This document shows positions 23,339 to 35,389 of a DNA stretch of 64,000 nucleotides, piece after piece. Origin of the DNA: Epiperipatus broadwayi (taxonomy: Eukaryota > Onychophora > Udeonychophora > Euonychophora > Peripatidae); contig JAQFVV010000511.1 in assembly GCA_028023455.1 (NCBI GenBank), positions 174,315 to 238,314 of the forward strand, read 5' to 3'. Made by a program: the position numbers and the translations under genes. The stretch's first letter is position 1. Each line of letters starts with the position of its first letter. The notes beneath the pieces were generated by a model. The model did not search any database. It was not told the origin of the DNA and worked only from the letters and a program-made list of their open reading frames with translations.

Positions 23339-24153
23339 CTAGAAGTGTTCAATCTTTTGACATGCATTGGCCACATTGGAGGAAGAAGAACTGTCTTGAG
23401 TTATGTATAAAATTCACAAATACTACCAATAGCTGATAAGTAAAAAAAAAAGTCAATGTTTACCTGACTTCTAAATAATTTAAAATGCTTAGTGTTATAA
23501 TGGTGGTGTTGAAATATTATTAATAATTGTTGCCTTGACTGGCAAGCCACCACATGCACATATAATGCTAATTTTACTATCTGAGCTTTTAAGGTAACAC
23601 TGTATGCTGCTCACCACCATATGATTGAAATCATTGCATGTGTATAAATAATGACAGTGCATGCACATTTATTTTAATCATACAGTAGTGTTTTCCAATG
23701 CAAGCTTTAATAAACAATTGATGCTAGAATGTTTATGCATAAAATTCCTATGTAATGTCTACTCATCCAATATCTCCATACTAGTTTCTAGCTTGTGGTT
23801 TCATCATTGCTTTCTCATCCAAGACTACTTCTCACTGATGAAAGCCTTAATCTAAAAACTAGACTGGGAATACTGGATGAATAGGCACTAGATAGGGATC
23901 TTATGCACAAACCTTCTTGCATCCATTGTTTACTAAGGTTTGCACTGGCTGGCACTAATATATAAAGAGTTTTCTACAGTTTTAACAGCTTGTGTATGCA
24001 TAAAAAGTAATATGTGATGTTTTAATGTAGCAGGTAATCACAAATATATATATATTTTAAATAAGTTTGTGCATGTTTGTGTGTTGGCCACATTTATAGA
24101 TATTCTGGGCCAAATGCAGCCTGTGGGCTATGAGTTGGACACCCTTGTTTTAG
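23339..24153 (+). mobile_element. hAT-like non-autonomous DNA transposon, with nested MITE
   Basis: The ends are AGAAGTGTTCAATCTTTTGAC at the left and GAGTTGGACACCCTTG at the right; the latter inverts to CAAGGGTGTCCAACTC, the CAGGGGTGTCCAA-like terminus common among animal hAT elements. The subterminal GGCCACATT and GCAGCCTGTGGGCTATGAG also resemble the GGGCCGCA/GCGGCCCGCGGGCC words of such elements. ATAGTTTAAA repeats exactly at 23329-23338 and 24154-24163, covering the 8-base duplication expected for hAT. The interior (23679-23965) is an M-family MITE. No transposase remains. Confidence 0.83.
23679..23965. mobile_element. M-family MITE copy 2, palindromic, inside the hAT-like element
   Basis: The left part (CATACAGTAGTGTTTTCC onward, including ACTCATCCAATATCTCCATA) is the reverse complement of M-family right-half sequence, and the right part (ACTGATGAAAGCC, then GGCACTAGATAGGGATCTTA) is the forward version. 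The copy is therefore an almost complete palindrome of two right halves around 23820. Copies 1 and 3 have only one such half. Confidence 0.78.
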
Positions 24154-24367
24154 ATAGTTTAAATTTTATTAATGTACCTGTACATATGAAAATCACTAAC
24201 TTGATGGGTAAATAATAATGGTCATATGGCTTTTTGCTAGAGAGTTTATAAGAAGTTTGATCACTAGAAGTTACTGCTGGGCTATTCTACCATTACACTA
24301 AATAATGATGACTCGAATTTTCATCACTTAGGGTTGACATTTTTTATATATATATATATATGCGTAT

Positions 24368-24543
24368 ATTGCTAAAACAGATGATAATAGATGGACGGCT
24401 GAAATCTTAAACTGGATCTCAAGAAATTATAAAAGACCTAGAAAGAGACCACATGTGAGATGAGTGGATGAAATAAGATGGATTGAATTTGGAGAGACCA
24501 TCCTGCAGTGCATCGATAATGGTCGATAATGATGGTGATGATG
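24368..24543 (+). mobile_element. RTE-type LINE, 3' end relic
   Basis: ATTGCTAAAACAGATGATAA, then AACTGGATCTCAAGAAATTAT and CCTGCAGTGCATCGATAATGG, correspond to the last 180 bases of the 62-kb RTE copy, with an internal deletion that removes the part encoding KCAGVMWRREAKDQ. It ends in GATGGTGATGATG. Flanking TATGCGTAT and TATGCATAT could be a decayed target duplication. Confidence 0.85.
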
Positions 24544-25796
24544 TATGCATATTGTTAAGCGTATTTTGAAGAATATTAAATAGTAAAATTATATTAAAAG
24601 TACGAATAGTTTAAATATACTGTATATAACTTCATTTTTTTCTTAACACTTTACAAGTGGAACAATTTTTAATATTTTTTTTTCCACTTTACGTTCAAAA
24701 GGAGCGCGGGAGAGACTGAAAAAGTGAGAAAACAAATTATCTTGAGTGACTTTTTTTTTGTTTTTGTATCCTGTTGTTTGTATTTATTTGTTTTTGTTTC
24801 AAGTATTTAATAAGAATAAGTGGTTGAACTATTTTTTAAACACTGTTTGGCTTCTACCAGTCACTCTAGGGAGAATTGTCCTTCACAGCGAGTCACTGCC
24901 AAGAGAAATGAAGCATTTTTACCAAGTCATATCTTTGCAAATCCAACATTTATTTTTCCTCTTGATTTCTCTGAATAATAATTCTTCAGGAGAAAGATGA
25001 CCAGTTGTGTTCATTTTAAAAGATTGCAATGTTTCATCAAATCAGAATTGAATTGACAATTCAGCGCAAACTAAATTGGAGATCGGGCAGACTGTTTAAC
25101 TCTTGCAGGATTAATGTTTCTCTTATTAAAATATTACATTATTATAACTTCATTAATAAGTGTCAAATTTTCTGCACGTACAGCTTTAATGTCAACCACT
25201 TAAGATTAATATATTAATGTTAATCATTTATTAGGCTAGATATTATCATATGATTCCTAGTCCAATTAAAAGATTAAACCAATTAAAGATTAATATCTGT
25301 TTTTAATTAAGCATATATCACATGGAGTAATTAATCCATCTTCCTCTGTCTGTTTCATATGTAATATCTTTTTTAGATATACTGAAAGCATTCATTCTAC
25401 TTCATCATATTCTTGAAATACCTGAATAACACGGATTATTACTAATCCTTCTTTAGATTGGAGATTATTATATCATTCTTAGCCCAAATATAAACTTTAA
25501 AATATTGCCTTTAGTTGGTTTTCAAGAGTCAAACTATTTGCGCTTACAACTTTGATTTCATCCACTTCAGATAAATACATCAATAATTATTACTAATCAT
25601 TTATTAATCTAGAGATTATCCTTACTTGGGTGTAAAATTTAAATACAATTAAGAATTAATATATTTGCTTTTAAATTAAACATAAACACAGAATAATTCA
25701 ACTTTCATTTCTCTTCTACATATTCTACCAGACATTCTAAATGCTAGTTAAAAAGTGTTTTCTAATAATCATTTTTACTTAAGATATTTGAGATAT
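24544..25796. other. Unassigned; isolated GC-rich spot near 24.7 kb
   Basis: AAAAGGAGCGCGGGAGAGAC near 24700-24720 is a rare CpG-containing spot. The 84-codon frame at 24746-25000 is hydrophobic at its start but has no recognised motif. Bases 24840-25110 are less AT-rich than the flanks and could be unique sequence. Confidence 0.4.
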
Positions 25797-25850
25797 TAAA
25801 CCACTAAACATCACATGATCACCATCTTATACTAGCACATAATTGTTGTA

Positions 25851-26301
25851 AACAAAGGCAAAACTCTCCATACAGTGATGTGATGTGATGTTTAGTGGTT
25901 TAACACCAATCCTGCCTAATAGGATATGGCGGCTATGGTTGTTTAAGAGCCAAAGACACCAAAATGTATGGGTGCTGAATTGAGTTCAGACCCATATGAC
26001 TATATAAGCTATTGAGCTTAGATTGAAAATATTTTTGTGTTTTCAATTTCATTCTCATAGTTTTGTAGTAAAGTAGAGTTAAAATGTGGCTGCTGGAGGG
26101 TTGCATTAGATCCTAAGATCTAGGTGCAGTGCTCTCAGATCCAAGGCTCCTCACTGATTATGGCCACAAGTCAGAAACTAGTCTGGGGATATTGGATGAG
26201 TAGGCACTAGATAGGGATTTTATGCACAAGCCTTCTGGCATCCATTGATTACTCTGGTTAGCACAGGGTGGCACTACTGTATGGAGAGTTTTGCCTTTGT
26301 A
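25851..26301 (+). mobile_element. M-family MITE copy 3, perfect 25-base terminal repeats
   Basis: ACAAAGGCAAAACTCTCCAT plus ACAGT (25852-25876) is a perfect inverted match to 26276-26300. TA dinucleotides flank it (25849-25850 and 26302-26303), fitting TA target choice. The interior holds the family words AAGATCTAGGTGCAGTGCTC, GATATTGGATGAGTAGGCAC and GCATCCATTGATTACTCTGG. GATGTGATGTTTAGTGGTTT just inside the left end is the inverse of AAACCACTAAACATCACATG just outside it (25799-25818), adding a second inverted repeat. The element is about 450 bases and has no open frame. Confidence 0.88.
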
Positions 26302-26530
26302 TATTTGAGATATCTCTATTTATTTACTCTGTAATAAATTCATAATAATTTTGGTAACAAAAGTTATACTGAACAACTTATAGAAGGTTTGGCATTTCTA
26401 AAATTTAAAATACAAGAAAAATACAAAAAAAAATGATTTATTTAAACAATTGATACAACTTTTTAAAAAAATGATTACGTGAATACCAAGTGATGTTAAA
26501 AAATAAATGAGAAGTGAATACATATATGAT

Positions 26531-26790
26531 GTGATCTGAGAAACCCTGTGCAGCATCCTAGTCTTAAGGTTTTTGAATCAACTCTTCAGTAGAGTTCTAG
26601 ATCTGTCCATCACTTTGTCCCAGTTGAGAAATTATGCATTCCTCTTTGAGCATTAAAGGATGCAGGCTAGATCAGAGACTCATTCCCAATCCATCAGTCC
26701 AAGTCTAAGCTTCTTGAGATCTGTCCATCATTTTTCTATAAGTTGAGCTATTCAGTTCATGGTTAAAAGTGTTAGCTTTTATCGTTGAAG
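26531..26790 (+). repeat. Diverged tandem duplication, period about 118
   Basis: AGATCTGTCCATCA with a following AGTTGAG-type word occurs at 26599 and again at 26717, and the CTTCA/CTTCT sequence before each copy is also similar. This is a decayed two-copy tandem repeat of unknown origin. Confidence 0.55.
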
Positions 26791-27696
26791 TAGATGGTGT
26801 GTCAATCTGCTAATTGATATGTTTTAATGCAAAATTAGAGAGATAAAATCTATTAATAAAAGATGTCATTAACATTCAATATATTTAAAGTTAGAAATAT
26901 TTCAATTAGTTTTAAATAAAACATACAAATGAGTTTAAAAGACTTTGAGGATGACTACAGCTTAATATGGATCAATAAAAATACAATAGATAGTTTACTA
27001 AGAGCAGTCACAATAATAGCAAAAACGAAAAAAAAGTAATTCAGTAAATAATATATGTAAATAAGAAAAAATATGAGAATTATTTAAAAGAGTGAATTAT
27101 CTGAAATTCTATAACGTGACACCAAAAGAAATTAAAGGAAACATCTTGAAAATGGAAAGTTATTTTAGCAATGTAAAATAATTGTACAAACACCATTCAG
27201 GAAGTTGACATATATGAGCACGCACATGGTTGTTTGGGCAAATAATATCTCCATTCAATAGATATTTTTTAATTTTTTTTTTCATCTGAGAACATTCTAA
27301 TTCAAGACTTTTTAGTTGTTGAATCAGCTACTCTTACTACTACTCTAAATTACCCATGGGATTTCAGTAATAAAAAGAAAAGTGGCACTATTATTATAAA
27401 GAGAGATATTATGAAATATATAAAATAATTCAATAAAGAACTATGTATTGATAAAGAACAAGAAAAAATATTTTATATAATTACAACCTTTAAAATGTTG
27501 CTTATTTTAAATAATAAGATGAAACAGGAAGTTAAATCTATGAAGAATGAGAAAGCTCTAGAAAATAATGGAATCATGTAGATACTTTTGAAAAAGCAGA
27601 TTTAAAAAATAAAAGCTTGTTGAAGAATTCATATTCCAAGTATTTAAATATTAAAATTTTTTAAAAGATTACAAAAATATAATTATAAAATATATA
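26791..27696. other. AT-rich sequence, nothing assigned
   Basis: The plus strand is A-rich with short frames only; no domain-like peptide. Confidence 0.4.
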
Positions 27697-27792
27697 TTTT
27701 TTTTTCATGTGTCAAAGCATCGGCCGGGAAATGAACCCGCAACAACTGCTTGTAAGGCAGCTGTGCTGACCACTCGACCACCAATGCTTGAC
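27697..27792 (-). mobile_element. SINE-A copy 2 (tRNA-derived)
   Basis: On the minus strand it reads GTCAAGCATTGGTGGTCGAG, then TGGTCAGCACAG, CTTACAAGCAGTTG, GGGTTCATTTCCCGGCCGATGC and a TTTGACACATGAAAAAAA tail. GCATTGG pairs fully with CCGATGC as an acceptor stem, and A- and B-box-like segments are present. I could not find a matching target duplication, so this copy may be older or rearranged. Confidence 0.87.
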
Positions 27793-28009
27793 AAGCACCA
27801 AAAATGGCATAGCTGAACTGTGACTTATAGATCTTGAACTCTAGGGTCTGACACTTTATTATAGCATAATTCATGTATGGCAAGATAATAGACATTTTAG
27901 TATTTTTTAAAAAAAGGTGAAAAGTAGATTTTAGAATTTTTAGATTTATCTTTTTTTTTATTGTTTCTGTATAGGAATTTTACAATTTATCTTCAGAAAA
28001 ATTTGAACT

Positions 28010-28300
28010 CAAACCAGTCAAAAGAACAAGATGGATTATAATAAGATAACACCCAAATTTTACAAGAAGCTATAAGAAGAACTGGTGAATTTGAGTTATG
28101 TTGAATTTATAGATTATGAAATGGCATTTGACAATACACATATTTTAGTAGTGATCAAAACTTTGGAGCATAAAGATATAGATTCATTAAAGTATCAAAT
28201 TCCAAAGAGTATGATGACCTTAAGATAATTAATATTAATAAGCGAATATGAAAGTATGCCTCCCTATTTTTAAGACACTGAAAGCAGTTTTACAGTAGGA
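28010..28300 (+). pseudogene. RTE-type LINE, decayed reverse transcriptase fragment
   Basis: Reads FIDYEMAFDNTHILVVIKTLEHKDID, aligning with FIDYEKAFDSINISLVIKALNHQGID of the 61-kb copy; this covers the first catalytic Asp region of the RT. Frames break soon after. Downstream words (TTTTTAAGACACTGAAAGCAG) look like the decayed SPKLFTAVLQE region. It is more diverged than the 61-kb copy, implying an older insertion. Confidence 0.78.
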
Positions 28301-29640
28301 TATAATGATCATCATCTATAATATCCTTTTGTCAATGTAGATAAATATATCAATTTCAAAAGTAAAAGATAGAAAAAATAGTCTTGGAATTACAATTATT
28401 ATATAAGTAATTAAAGAATGGAAATGTGGTTGCACTCACATGCACACTCTGATAGTCACAATTAATGAAAATAAAGAATTTGGTAAGTAATGTGCAGTTT
28501 CTGTTAATGATAGAATATCACTGGTTGCACCAGCAAAAAAAGTTCAGCAATGAAGAAACTATCCATACATGTGTGTATAAACTGAAATGCATGCATTATT
28601 TTATTAACCATTATAAATAGGACCTTATAAGATTTGATTTAAAAAGAAATATATATGTTTCTTTAACATTTGCAAAAATCATGTTAAAGCTGACATATTT
28701 TTGCTATTTTGAATGTTATACTATCATTGCTAAAGCTTCTCTACATTGTTTTAAACTTATCTATAATCTTATATTATCATGTGCAATTTTATTTTACTGC
28801 AGTTACTATTTTAAAATTATTAGTTGAAAAAAGTCTAAAGGTGGCAGCATTATGCAGCCTTTTTAAGCAGTTATAATATCTAATTTGTATATCAAAGTCA
28901 TTCAGCATACCTCATTTTGATGTCAATAGAAATGACAATTTCTGATTGGCGGATTGTTTTAGCCTGAAGTGAATTATTGGAAAAATTATGTTAAACAAGA
29001 AAAATTGTAATTTTCAGTAATTTGTTTACATATCAAAGGTAATTTGTACAATATTTTTGTGAAATACTTATTTTAAATTTAAAAACACATGATTACAAGT
29101 ACAGTTTTATTTTAAAATATTTATTTTTAAGAAGACATTGTAAAATTTCTTATCAGCAAAGCTGAAGCCATTTTTACTGATTAACATGTTTTTATCAATT
29201 CTGTTAAATAAATTTCTTTAAAATTTTAATAATAAATTCAGTTATTACTTTTAAGATTTTTTTTTAATAATACTATTACTAAATTACTTCATAATTTTGA
29301 AAATTAAATTCAAATAAGAAATATTTTGTTCTACCAACTTTGTGAATAGACAAATCACTTTCAATAAAATGTTCAAAGATGGAAGAAGTTCTTACTAGAG
29401 TCTTTGTATAAAAGGAAGTAGCATTTGTCATCTGAAAGAATCAGTGTTGAATTATTATTTGCTCTAAATATGTATTATGCAAATTTTGAGAGGCGGTCAA
29501 CATCTTATATTTCAACCACTAATAGTCACTAAACTTTTTTTTATCAACACAGAAATATAAAATGCATCTTATATAGCAAAAATGTTTGAGAAATTTGAAA
29601 AGTGACAATATAATACATTGTAATAGTATCTTATTTAATT
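28301..29640. other. AT-rich sequence, nothing assigned
   Basis: May contain further RTE remnants, but none that I can align with confidence. Confidence 0.4.
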
Positions 29641-29810
29641 CGAAGCAGTAGTATTAATGATGCAATTTAGAGATGTCCATGATTCTGGCCCAAATTTGTC
29701 ACTTCCTATGCTTATATTTCTTATGAACTTCTGGGCAATAAATCATTTGGTGATTATTGTTATTGTTGTTGCTGCTGCTGTTCTTTTGTTATTGTTATTA
29801 TTATTATTAA
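29641..29810 (+). mobile_element. SINE-B copy with (TTG/TTA)n tail
   Basis: ATGTCCATGATTCTGGCCC, then CACTTCCTATGC, TTATGAACTTCTGGGCAATAA and ATCATTTGGTGATTATTG, followed by triplet repeats (TTG, CTG, TTA). The body and the CAATAAATCATTTGATTATT end recur at 33.5, 52.4, 53-54 and 55.3 kb. The tRNA-like head is worn (GTAGTATTAATGATGCAATT). Confidence 0.72.
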
Positions 29811-30669
29811 TGTAGTGATAATTATACACTTAGTTACTCAGCAGGCTATGTAATGTTAAAACTGAAATGTTTATTTTCTATTTCTGACCTCCAGAAACCC
29901 TTAGGCCCTGAATCTGCCATTTTCTCTTCAAAGAATAATAATTTCTGTCATTTTTTATAACTGACCTTGTAATATATATATATATTAAAAACAAATTGCA
30001 AATTTTCTAATGCAGCTGATAATTGTCACATACCTATAAGTGCATGTAACTCGTTTTGGATATTCCTTTATCTTTATCATTAATTTTATTTCACAAATTA
30101 CTCTTTCTTCTGATCAAAACTTTTTCAAGCATCTATTTGAATAATCCAATTAATTCTTGACAAAAACCATTAAAGAAATATGTTTTTTCACAATAGATTT
30201 TACAATTCCATTGCATCTTTAAATTTTTCATCTTTTTTAAACGCAAAGAGATAAAAACAGTTTTCCAATCTAATCTGCCAAAAATTTTCAATGTTGACCA
30301 CTTTCTATTTTTTATAATATATATATTGATACACAAAACCCATTGGTCATCCATTTTTAAAAACTAATTCTCAAACTTTTTTTTCATTATAAGAAGAGTA
30401 ATAGTGAATGAAGAAAATACATATAAAATGAGAAGATAGGTGATCATATAAAAACATATGATAGTCAAATTCAGTAAATAAATATAAACACATAAAAAAA
30501 ATATTTTTTGTTCTTTGCATTAATATTTTCTAGAAAATTATTTTTCAATTGTGAGTTTATATAATTACTGATAAGAAATTTGATTAGTCCATTAAAAAAT
30601 ACTTTCATTTTATAACATTAAAACAAAGATATGCCTAATTAATACATTACTAATCTACTATATATATAT
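29811..30669. other. AT-rich sequence, nothing assigned
   Basis: A/T-rich with a short (TA)n near 29975 and 30320; no coding signal. Confidence 0.4.
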
Positions 30670-30700
30670 ATATATAATGATAAGCTTTATTTGTCTTAAA

Positions 30701-30912
30701 GGGTTACAAGAGTTTACATAGCATGGATTGCTGAGTTTACATGGGCAATCCATAGTTGCAGGTTTACATATATAAAAGTTGATTTATTATTTTACACCAG
30801 GTTACAGGAATTTTTACATACTGTGGATTAGTTACATGGTTTTACATAGTTTGGGTTGCTTTGGTTACATGGGTAATCTGTAGTTGTAGATTTACTTATG
30901 TAAAAGTTTTTA
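30701..30912 (+). repeat. Tandem pair of about 80-108 base units
   Basis: Unit 1 (30701-30780: GGGTTACAAGAGTTTACATA, then TTTACATGGGCAATC) and unit 2 (30801-30908: GGTTACAGGAATTTTTACAT, then GGTTACATGGGTAATC) share order and wording; both end in AAAAGTT. A (TA)n tract precedes them. They may be the 3' UTR of the minus-strand fragment at 31.1 kb. Confidence 0.7.
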
Positions 30913-31069
30913 TTTTTTTGTTTTAATCAAATTTTTTTTATTTTAAATTCAAAGTAACAATATATTTCTTTACTATAGTAAAAGTCTCATTTCTTATTTA
31001 ATAATAGGTACTTTCTATTTTTTTTTAATTAAAATAATAATACTAATCATTTCCATGATATGAGATATG

Positions 31070-31320
31070 TATTCAGGTATGAAAGGGATCTGCCTTAGGG
31101 AGGCAAATCAATTAGCTTCCATGTGGCATTGTAGATGTAGGAGGGGGCCAAATTCTGGTCCTTTTTTTAATTGTTTTCCATTTTGTCAATGTATAAATCA
31201 AGAAGGCACTCCAGTGCATGATTAAAGGTGAGCCAGGACTAGGTGTACCATAATGAAAACAATAAGAATGTTGATGACCATATCTCTGGGATGGATCCAC
31301 ATAGTATGTTCTCAATGAGA
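31070..31320 (-). other. Possible minus-strand retroelement fragment
   Basis: A 67-codon minus-strand frame (31112-31315) includes FLIYTLTKWKTIKKRTRIWP and a proline-rich end. Its higher G+C and its position next to the duplicated 3'-UTR-like block suggest the C-terminus of a LINE, but no diagnostic motif is present. Confidence 0.25.
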
Positions 31321-31734
31321 GTAGATAAGGAAGGCTTTTTGTAAATATATATATTTACTTGACAATATACATAAAGACATTCCTAAAAAATTACAAAAAA
31401 TATATAAAATAAAAACTAAATGTTGCATCTCTTCCAAATCATTTAATTTCTTGAGCAAAGTGAATGATATTATTTTAAAAATTTATTCCAAATAACTGTT
31501 AATGAATATTTGGCAGTTTTTACAGTATTTTTATGTTTATAAATTAAATGTAGTTTATATTTATTTTTTATCATTGAATGAGAATTATCAAAATTTTTAG
31601 ATTTTCATATGATGATTGATTATAAAAACAAAATTAAAATGCCATTTAACTGTAGGTTTGTATTTTTCAACTAACTTGCAAACAAATGTATTTAATAATA
31701 AAGCTTGATTAATCAATACATGCCATAAATTAGA

Positions 31735-31838
31735 TTCAGTGTGGAGATATGGATGTAGCAGCACTGGATATGGATTTATTAAGCATTGCCATCTGACCTT
31801 CATTGATTACTCAAGCTTACATTAGGTGGCAGAATAGA
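31735..31838 (+). repeat. M-family MITE fragment (right end)
   Basis: GATATGGATTTATTAAGCAT, then TTCATTGATTACTCAAGCTT and AGGTGGCAGAATAG, follow the same order as GGGATTTTATGCACAAGCC, CATCCATTGATTACTCTGG and GGGTGGCACTACT in copy 3. It is an old partial copy. Confidence 0.55.
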
Positions 31839-32124
31839 AATAAAAAAAGTAAAATTGATTACTACTTAAAAGTAATATCAGAAGTTATGTTGTATCTTAT
31901 TGGTGTTATTACCAATTCAACAAATTAAAAATGTATGGTATGCAGTATAAGACATTATATATTATACTCACATAAAGTTATTTATAGTTTATGTTGTTGT
32001 ACTACTGATAATTATATGACCTTTGATGGCCCATAATGATAAAAAAAAATGTGTGAAAATACTGTTACAAGGCTTTTTATGAAAAATAGTTTGTAAAGTC
32101 ACATGGGAAGCTAAGAAAATAAAA

Positions 32125-32800
32125 ATTAAGTCTTTTACATTTTGCAGATAAATTTATTTTTTCAGATAATGCTTTGTGGTTTTAGAAAATGTAACAAGAA
32201 CTATCAAAATAAGTGCTAAAAATATTAAAATAATGTTCAGTGCTTTTTTAAAAAGAACAAAATAAAGATTGAATATATTGAATAAGAAGTTAAACAACTA
32301 TGAATATTTTAATCAGATTACTAATGCAGCTGAAACATAGCAGATGAAATTAATAAATGGTATTTAGCTTGGATGGAGTGCTTTGGATAGAAATAATACA
32401 ATTAAAAGGAAATATGTGTATGTGTAATAAGGTTTTAGTGTCTTTTACTAGTGTTTATAATATGGATTTGAGATTTCAACACTTAAAAGAACATTACTGA
32501 AATTTAAAGCCAAAATAAATTGTGAAAGGAATTAAATATTGGGCTTAACTAAAAGCAAAAGAGATAGGTTTAAAAACAAGCAGGTATTACTGACTTCATA
32601 TCACTTTAATAAAAAGTGACTAGATAATTGAAGCATTAAATTGAATCTCAACTGATTTTGTAATAGACATGGAAAGACACCATGTGTGAGATAACTGGAT
32701 GAGATAAAACATTTCCTAAAGTTATATGAATAGAACCTGTGGATCAAAGAAACTCATCATCCTGCATTTGATTGATTGCTATTGAAAATATAAATGATCT
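32125..32800 (+). pseudogene. RTE-type LINE, old 3' half relic
   Basis: NYEYFNQITNAAET aligns with SYKYLGQIINTDVN of the 61-kb copy, then LGWSALDRNNTIKRK with LGWNAFGRNNLILK, then GFEIST near the YGSK-W-LN region, and finally GAAAGACACCATGTGTGAGA with the conserved 3' end. Many stops and indels make this the most decayed RTE copy in the window. Confidence 0.75.
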
Positions 32801-32838
32801 GTAACAGTATCCCATTGTTGTTTCAAAATTAGCAAGAT

Positions 32839-32932
32839 GCGTTGGTGGTCGAGTGGTCAGCACAGCCGCCTTACAAGCAGTTGTCCCGGGTTTGCGAGTT
32901 CCCTTCCCTGTTGATGCTTTGATACATGAAAA
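32839..32932 (+). mobile_element. SINE-A copy 3 (perfect target duplication)
   Basis: GCGTTGGTGGTCGAGTGGTC, then AGCACAGCCGCCTTACAAGC, a B-box-like GCGAGTTCCCTTCCC, and TTGATGCTTTGATACATGAA. AAAATTAGCAAGAT is repeated exactly at 32825-32838 and 32933-32946, a 14-base target-site duplication. It lies just 3' of the old RTE relic. Confidence 0.93.
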
Positions 32933-33511
32933 AAAATTAGCAAGATGGTAGCTGCATGTATTTGGAATGTTAACTAGAAATTTCTTCTAAATGGTTTTGC
33001 TAACTATTCATTACTTCTTCCCCCAATTTAAAAGTTCGATTTTACACAGAAAAAAAATATTTTTTTTTTTTAAATTTGAAGAATTTAATTTTCAAGGAGC
33101 TAGCAGTTTAATTAATATTTTATTTGTTCCTTATTGATGTTTTCTAGAGACTGCTTTGATATCTTTACAAAAATAATTATTTGAAATCCTTTACCTCCTA
33201 CTTTCTTCTTCTGTATCGTAAAAAGTTTTGAATTAGTTTTTCCTTTGCAATTGTTGAATACAAAATTGCAGTTTTTCTCAACTAGAGAAGAAAAGTTGAT
33301 TGGGAAGGGGGGGGTATTTAAAAAATATTAAGCAAGGTAATATCTATTACATACTAAAAATATATATGCGTTTTTGGCGTTAAAGGAATTTCTTTGATTC
33401 TGAAAAGTCGAGAATAAACATTAGAATATATATATATATATATTGTATAAGGCATAAGAAAACATTAGCAGGTAGGCATTATCCATAATTCCTGTATAAT
33501 ATTGATATTTT

Positions 33512-33622
33512 AGCTCTGCATAGTTTGGTGTAAAGTCTATGGATCAAGGCCCATCGTCACTTTCGTTGCTTGACTTTCCTATGAACTCCCAACCAATAAA
33601 AAACAGTCGATTATTATTATTG
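33512..33622 (+). mobile_element. SINE-B copy
   Basis: GCTCTGCATAGTTTGG, then AAAGTCTATGGATCAAGGCC, TATGAACTCCCAACCAATAA and GTCGATTATTATTATT follow the family order. It faces the next copy at 33.69 kb, so the pair could fold back. Confidence 0.75.
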
Positions 33623-33689
33623 GTGTTCTTACTTTTTGCCTTAGGTGGAAAGCATTTAAAAATTTAAATATGTCATAATAATCGAAAGC

Positions 33690-33790
33690 TTTAATACTCG
33701 TGAGTTCATAAAGAGTTCGAACAGAGAAAGAGAAAGCTGGATTATGATCCACAGACCTTAAACTACAGAGCCCACCACTTTTCCATTGAA
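33690..33790 (-). mobile_element. SINE-B copy, opposite orientation
   Basis: On the minus strand: GTGGTGGGCTCTGTAGTTTA, then GGTCTGTGGATCATAATCCA, GTTCGAACTCTTTATGAACTC. It preserves the best SINE-B head seen here and forms an inverted pair with the 33.5-kb copy. Confidence 0.75.
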
Positions 33791-33799
33791 GAAAATGCG

Positions 33800-35379
33800 C
33801 TTGACAAATACATAATAAATTTAAATCATTTTTTTTTTAATTTTTGAATGATATTTGAAAAGAAGCAAAGTTACTTTTATGTTTAAGGCATAACATTCTT
33901 TTATCGTTTACTTTTTGATATTTTTATCCGTAGATTAATCCTTAAAAACATGGTTGCTCTTAAAGTTGAGGCAGTGAGGCGTCTCAGGCACCATATTGAA
34001 ATAAACATTCAAATGAGTCATTATATTTAAATATATATAATTAATAAACGTTTTTAATTTGTTTCATTTTACATTCATTGCTTTGTTCACAGATTATTTT
34101 AAATAAGCCATTTCAATAATATTAATAAGTACAATTTTTAAATTTGTTTCAGGTGTCAAAATTAATCAGTCAAAACATCAAGTGACAATTTAGATCAATG
34201 TGACACATCTTTGATGTAAATATTGCTAATAGCAGTTAAATATTTAATCCTGTGACATTTGTGGTCATGTAATTTTTATTATATAATTTTCAAATTCTAA
34301 TTGATGACATTATTATGAGATATTGAGAAAATATAAATAAATGATATTATTTAGACCAATGTTACCATTTTATTGCATCAGTAGCTGTTGAATGGTTAAT
34401 TATTCTGGATGTCATGCGACGTTTGAGTTAATGTGGTCTTCATATAATTTTGAAAATGCTGATTGAGAAAGTTAATATTAAATATTGAAAATATATATGC
34501 AAATGATGTTATTTACTTTAACGTGACAATTTTTTAGCATAGTAGTCTCTCATAGCAATGGAATGGTTCATTTCTCATACTAACTTTCTCAGTCATTATT
34601 TTAAAACTATATATAAATTTTTCAATAAGCATGGTTTGTTTTCATCTAAGCAATGTATGTATGCCCATACTTTAGTCTTTTTTTTTTAAAGTAATTTAAT
34701 TTTTTTTATATATGAAAACTTAACATGAACGATTCATTTTCTAAAAGATGTTATAATTTTTTTTACAGATAAATCAATATACCTACACCTAATAACTGTG
34801 AATAGTTTGGTTACAAATTAAGAAATGGCATATTTTTACTGCTTGATATTATTTTGGCATATATATTTTTTAATTATTTAATTTTTAAAATAAAGATAAC
34901 AATTATTAATTTTGTACAGATAGCAAGATTTCAGTTATATTTTGCCATTCGACATATCCTTTGCATGTATTCCTAAACCAAATAGACTTTCTGAAGAAGA
35001 AAACTACTGTATATTTATCATATATTAATGCATTTTCTCTTCATTTTTTTAAAATAAAAACAGAAGTGATTATTAAATCTGCATAACTAACTGATGAGTA
35101 AAAAACTATCTTTATTCAAATAATATTACCCTAATGTTGGCATCAGCATGGAATTTGGGCTTTATGTCATCAGATTTTCAATAGTATGGACGGCTGAAGA
35201 GTTGGAGGTTGGAATAGATTGAAGCATTTCTACTAAAGTATGAAGATTTGCTATCTTAATATAAACTGAGCACAGATTATATATATATGTCAGAGTTGAT
35301 AATCTGGAACAATTGATGAGTGCTGGTTCAGCATGAAATACAGTACATATATTGGTGATTATTCATTTTTTCTGCATGT
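33800..35379. other. AT-rich sequence, nothing assigned
   Basis: At 35.30-35.34 kb, GAGTGCTGGTTCAGCATGAA repeats a phrase from the FB-2 loop region (10.48 kb). No coding signal. Confidence 0.4.
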
Positions 35380-35389
35380 GTGTGATCAT

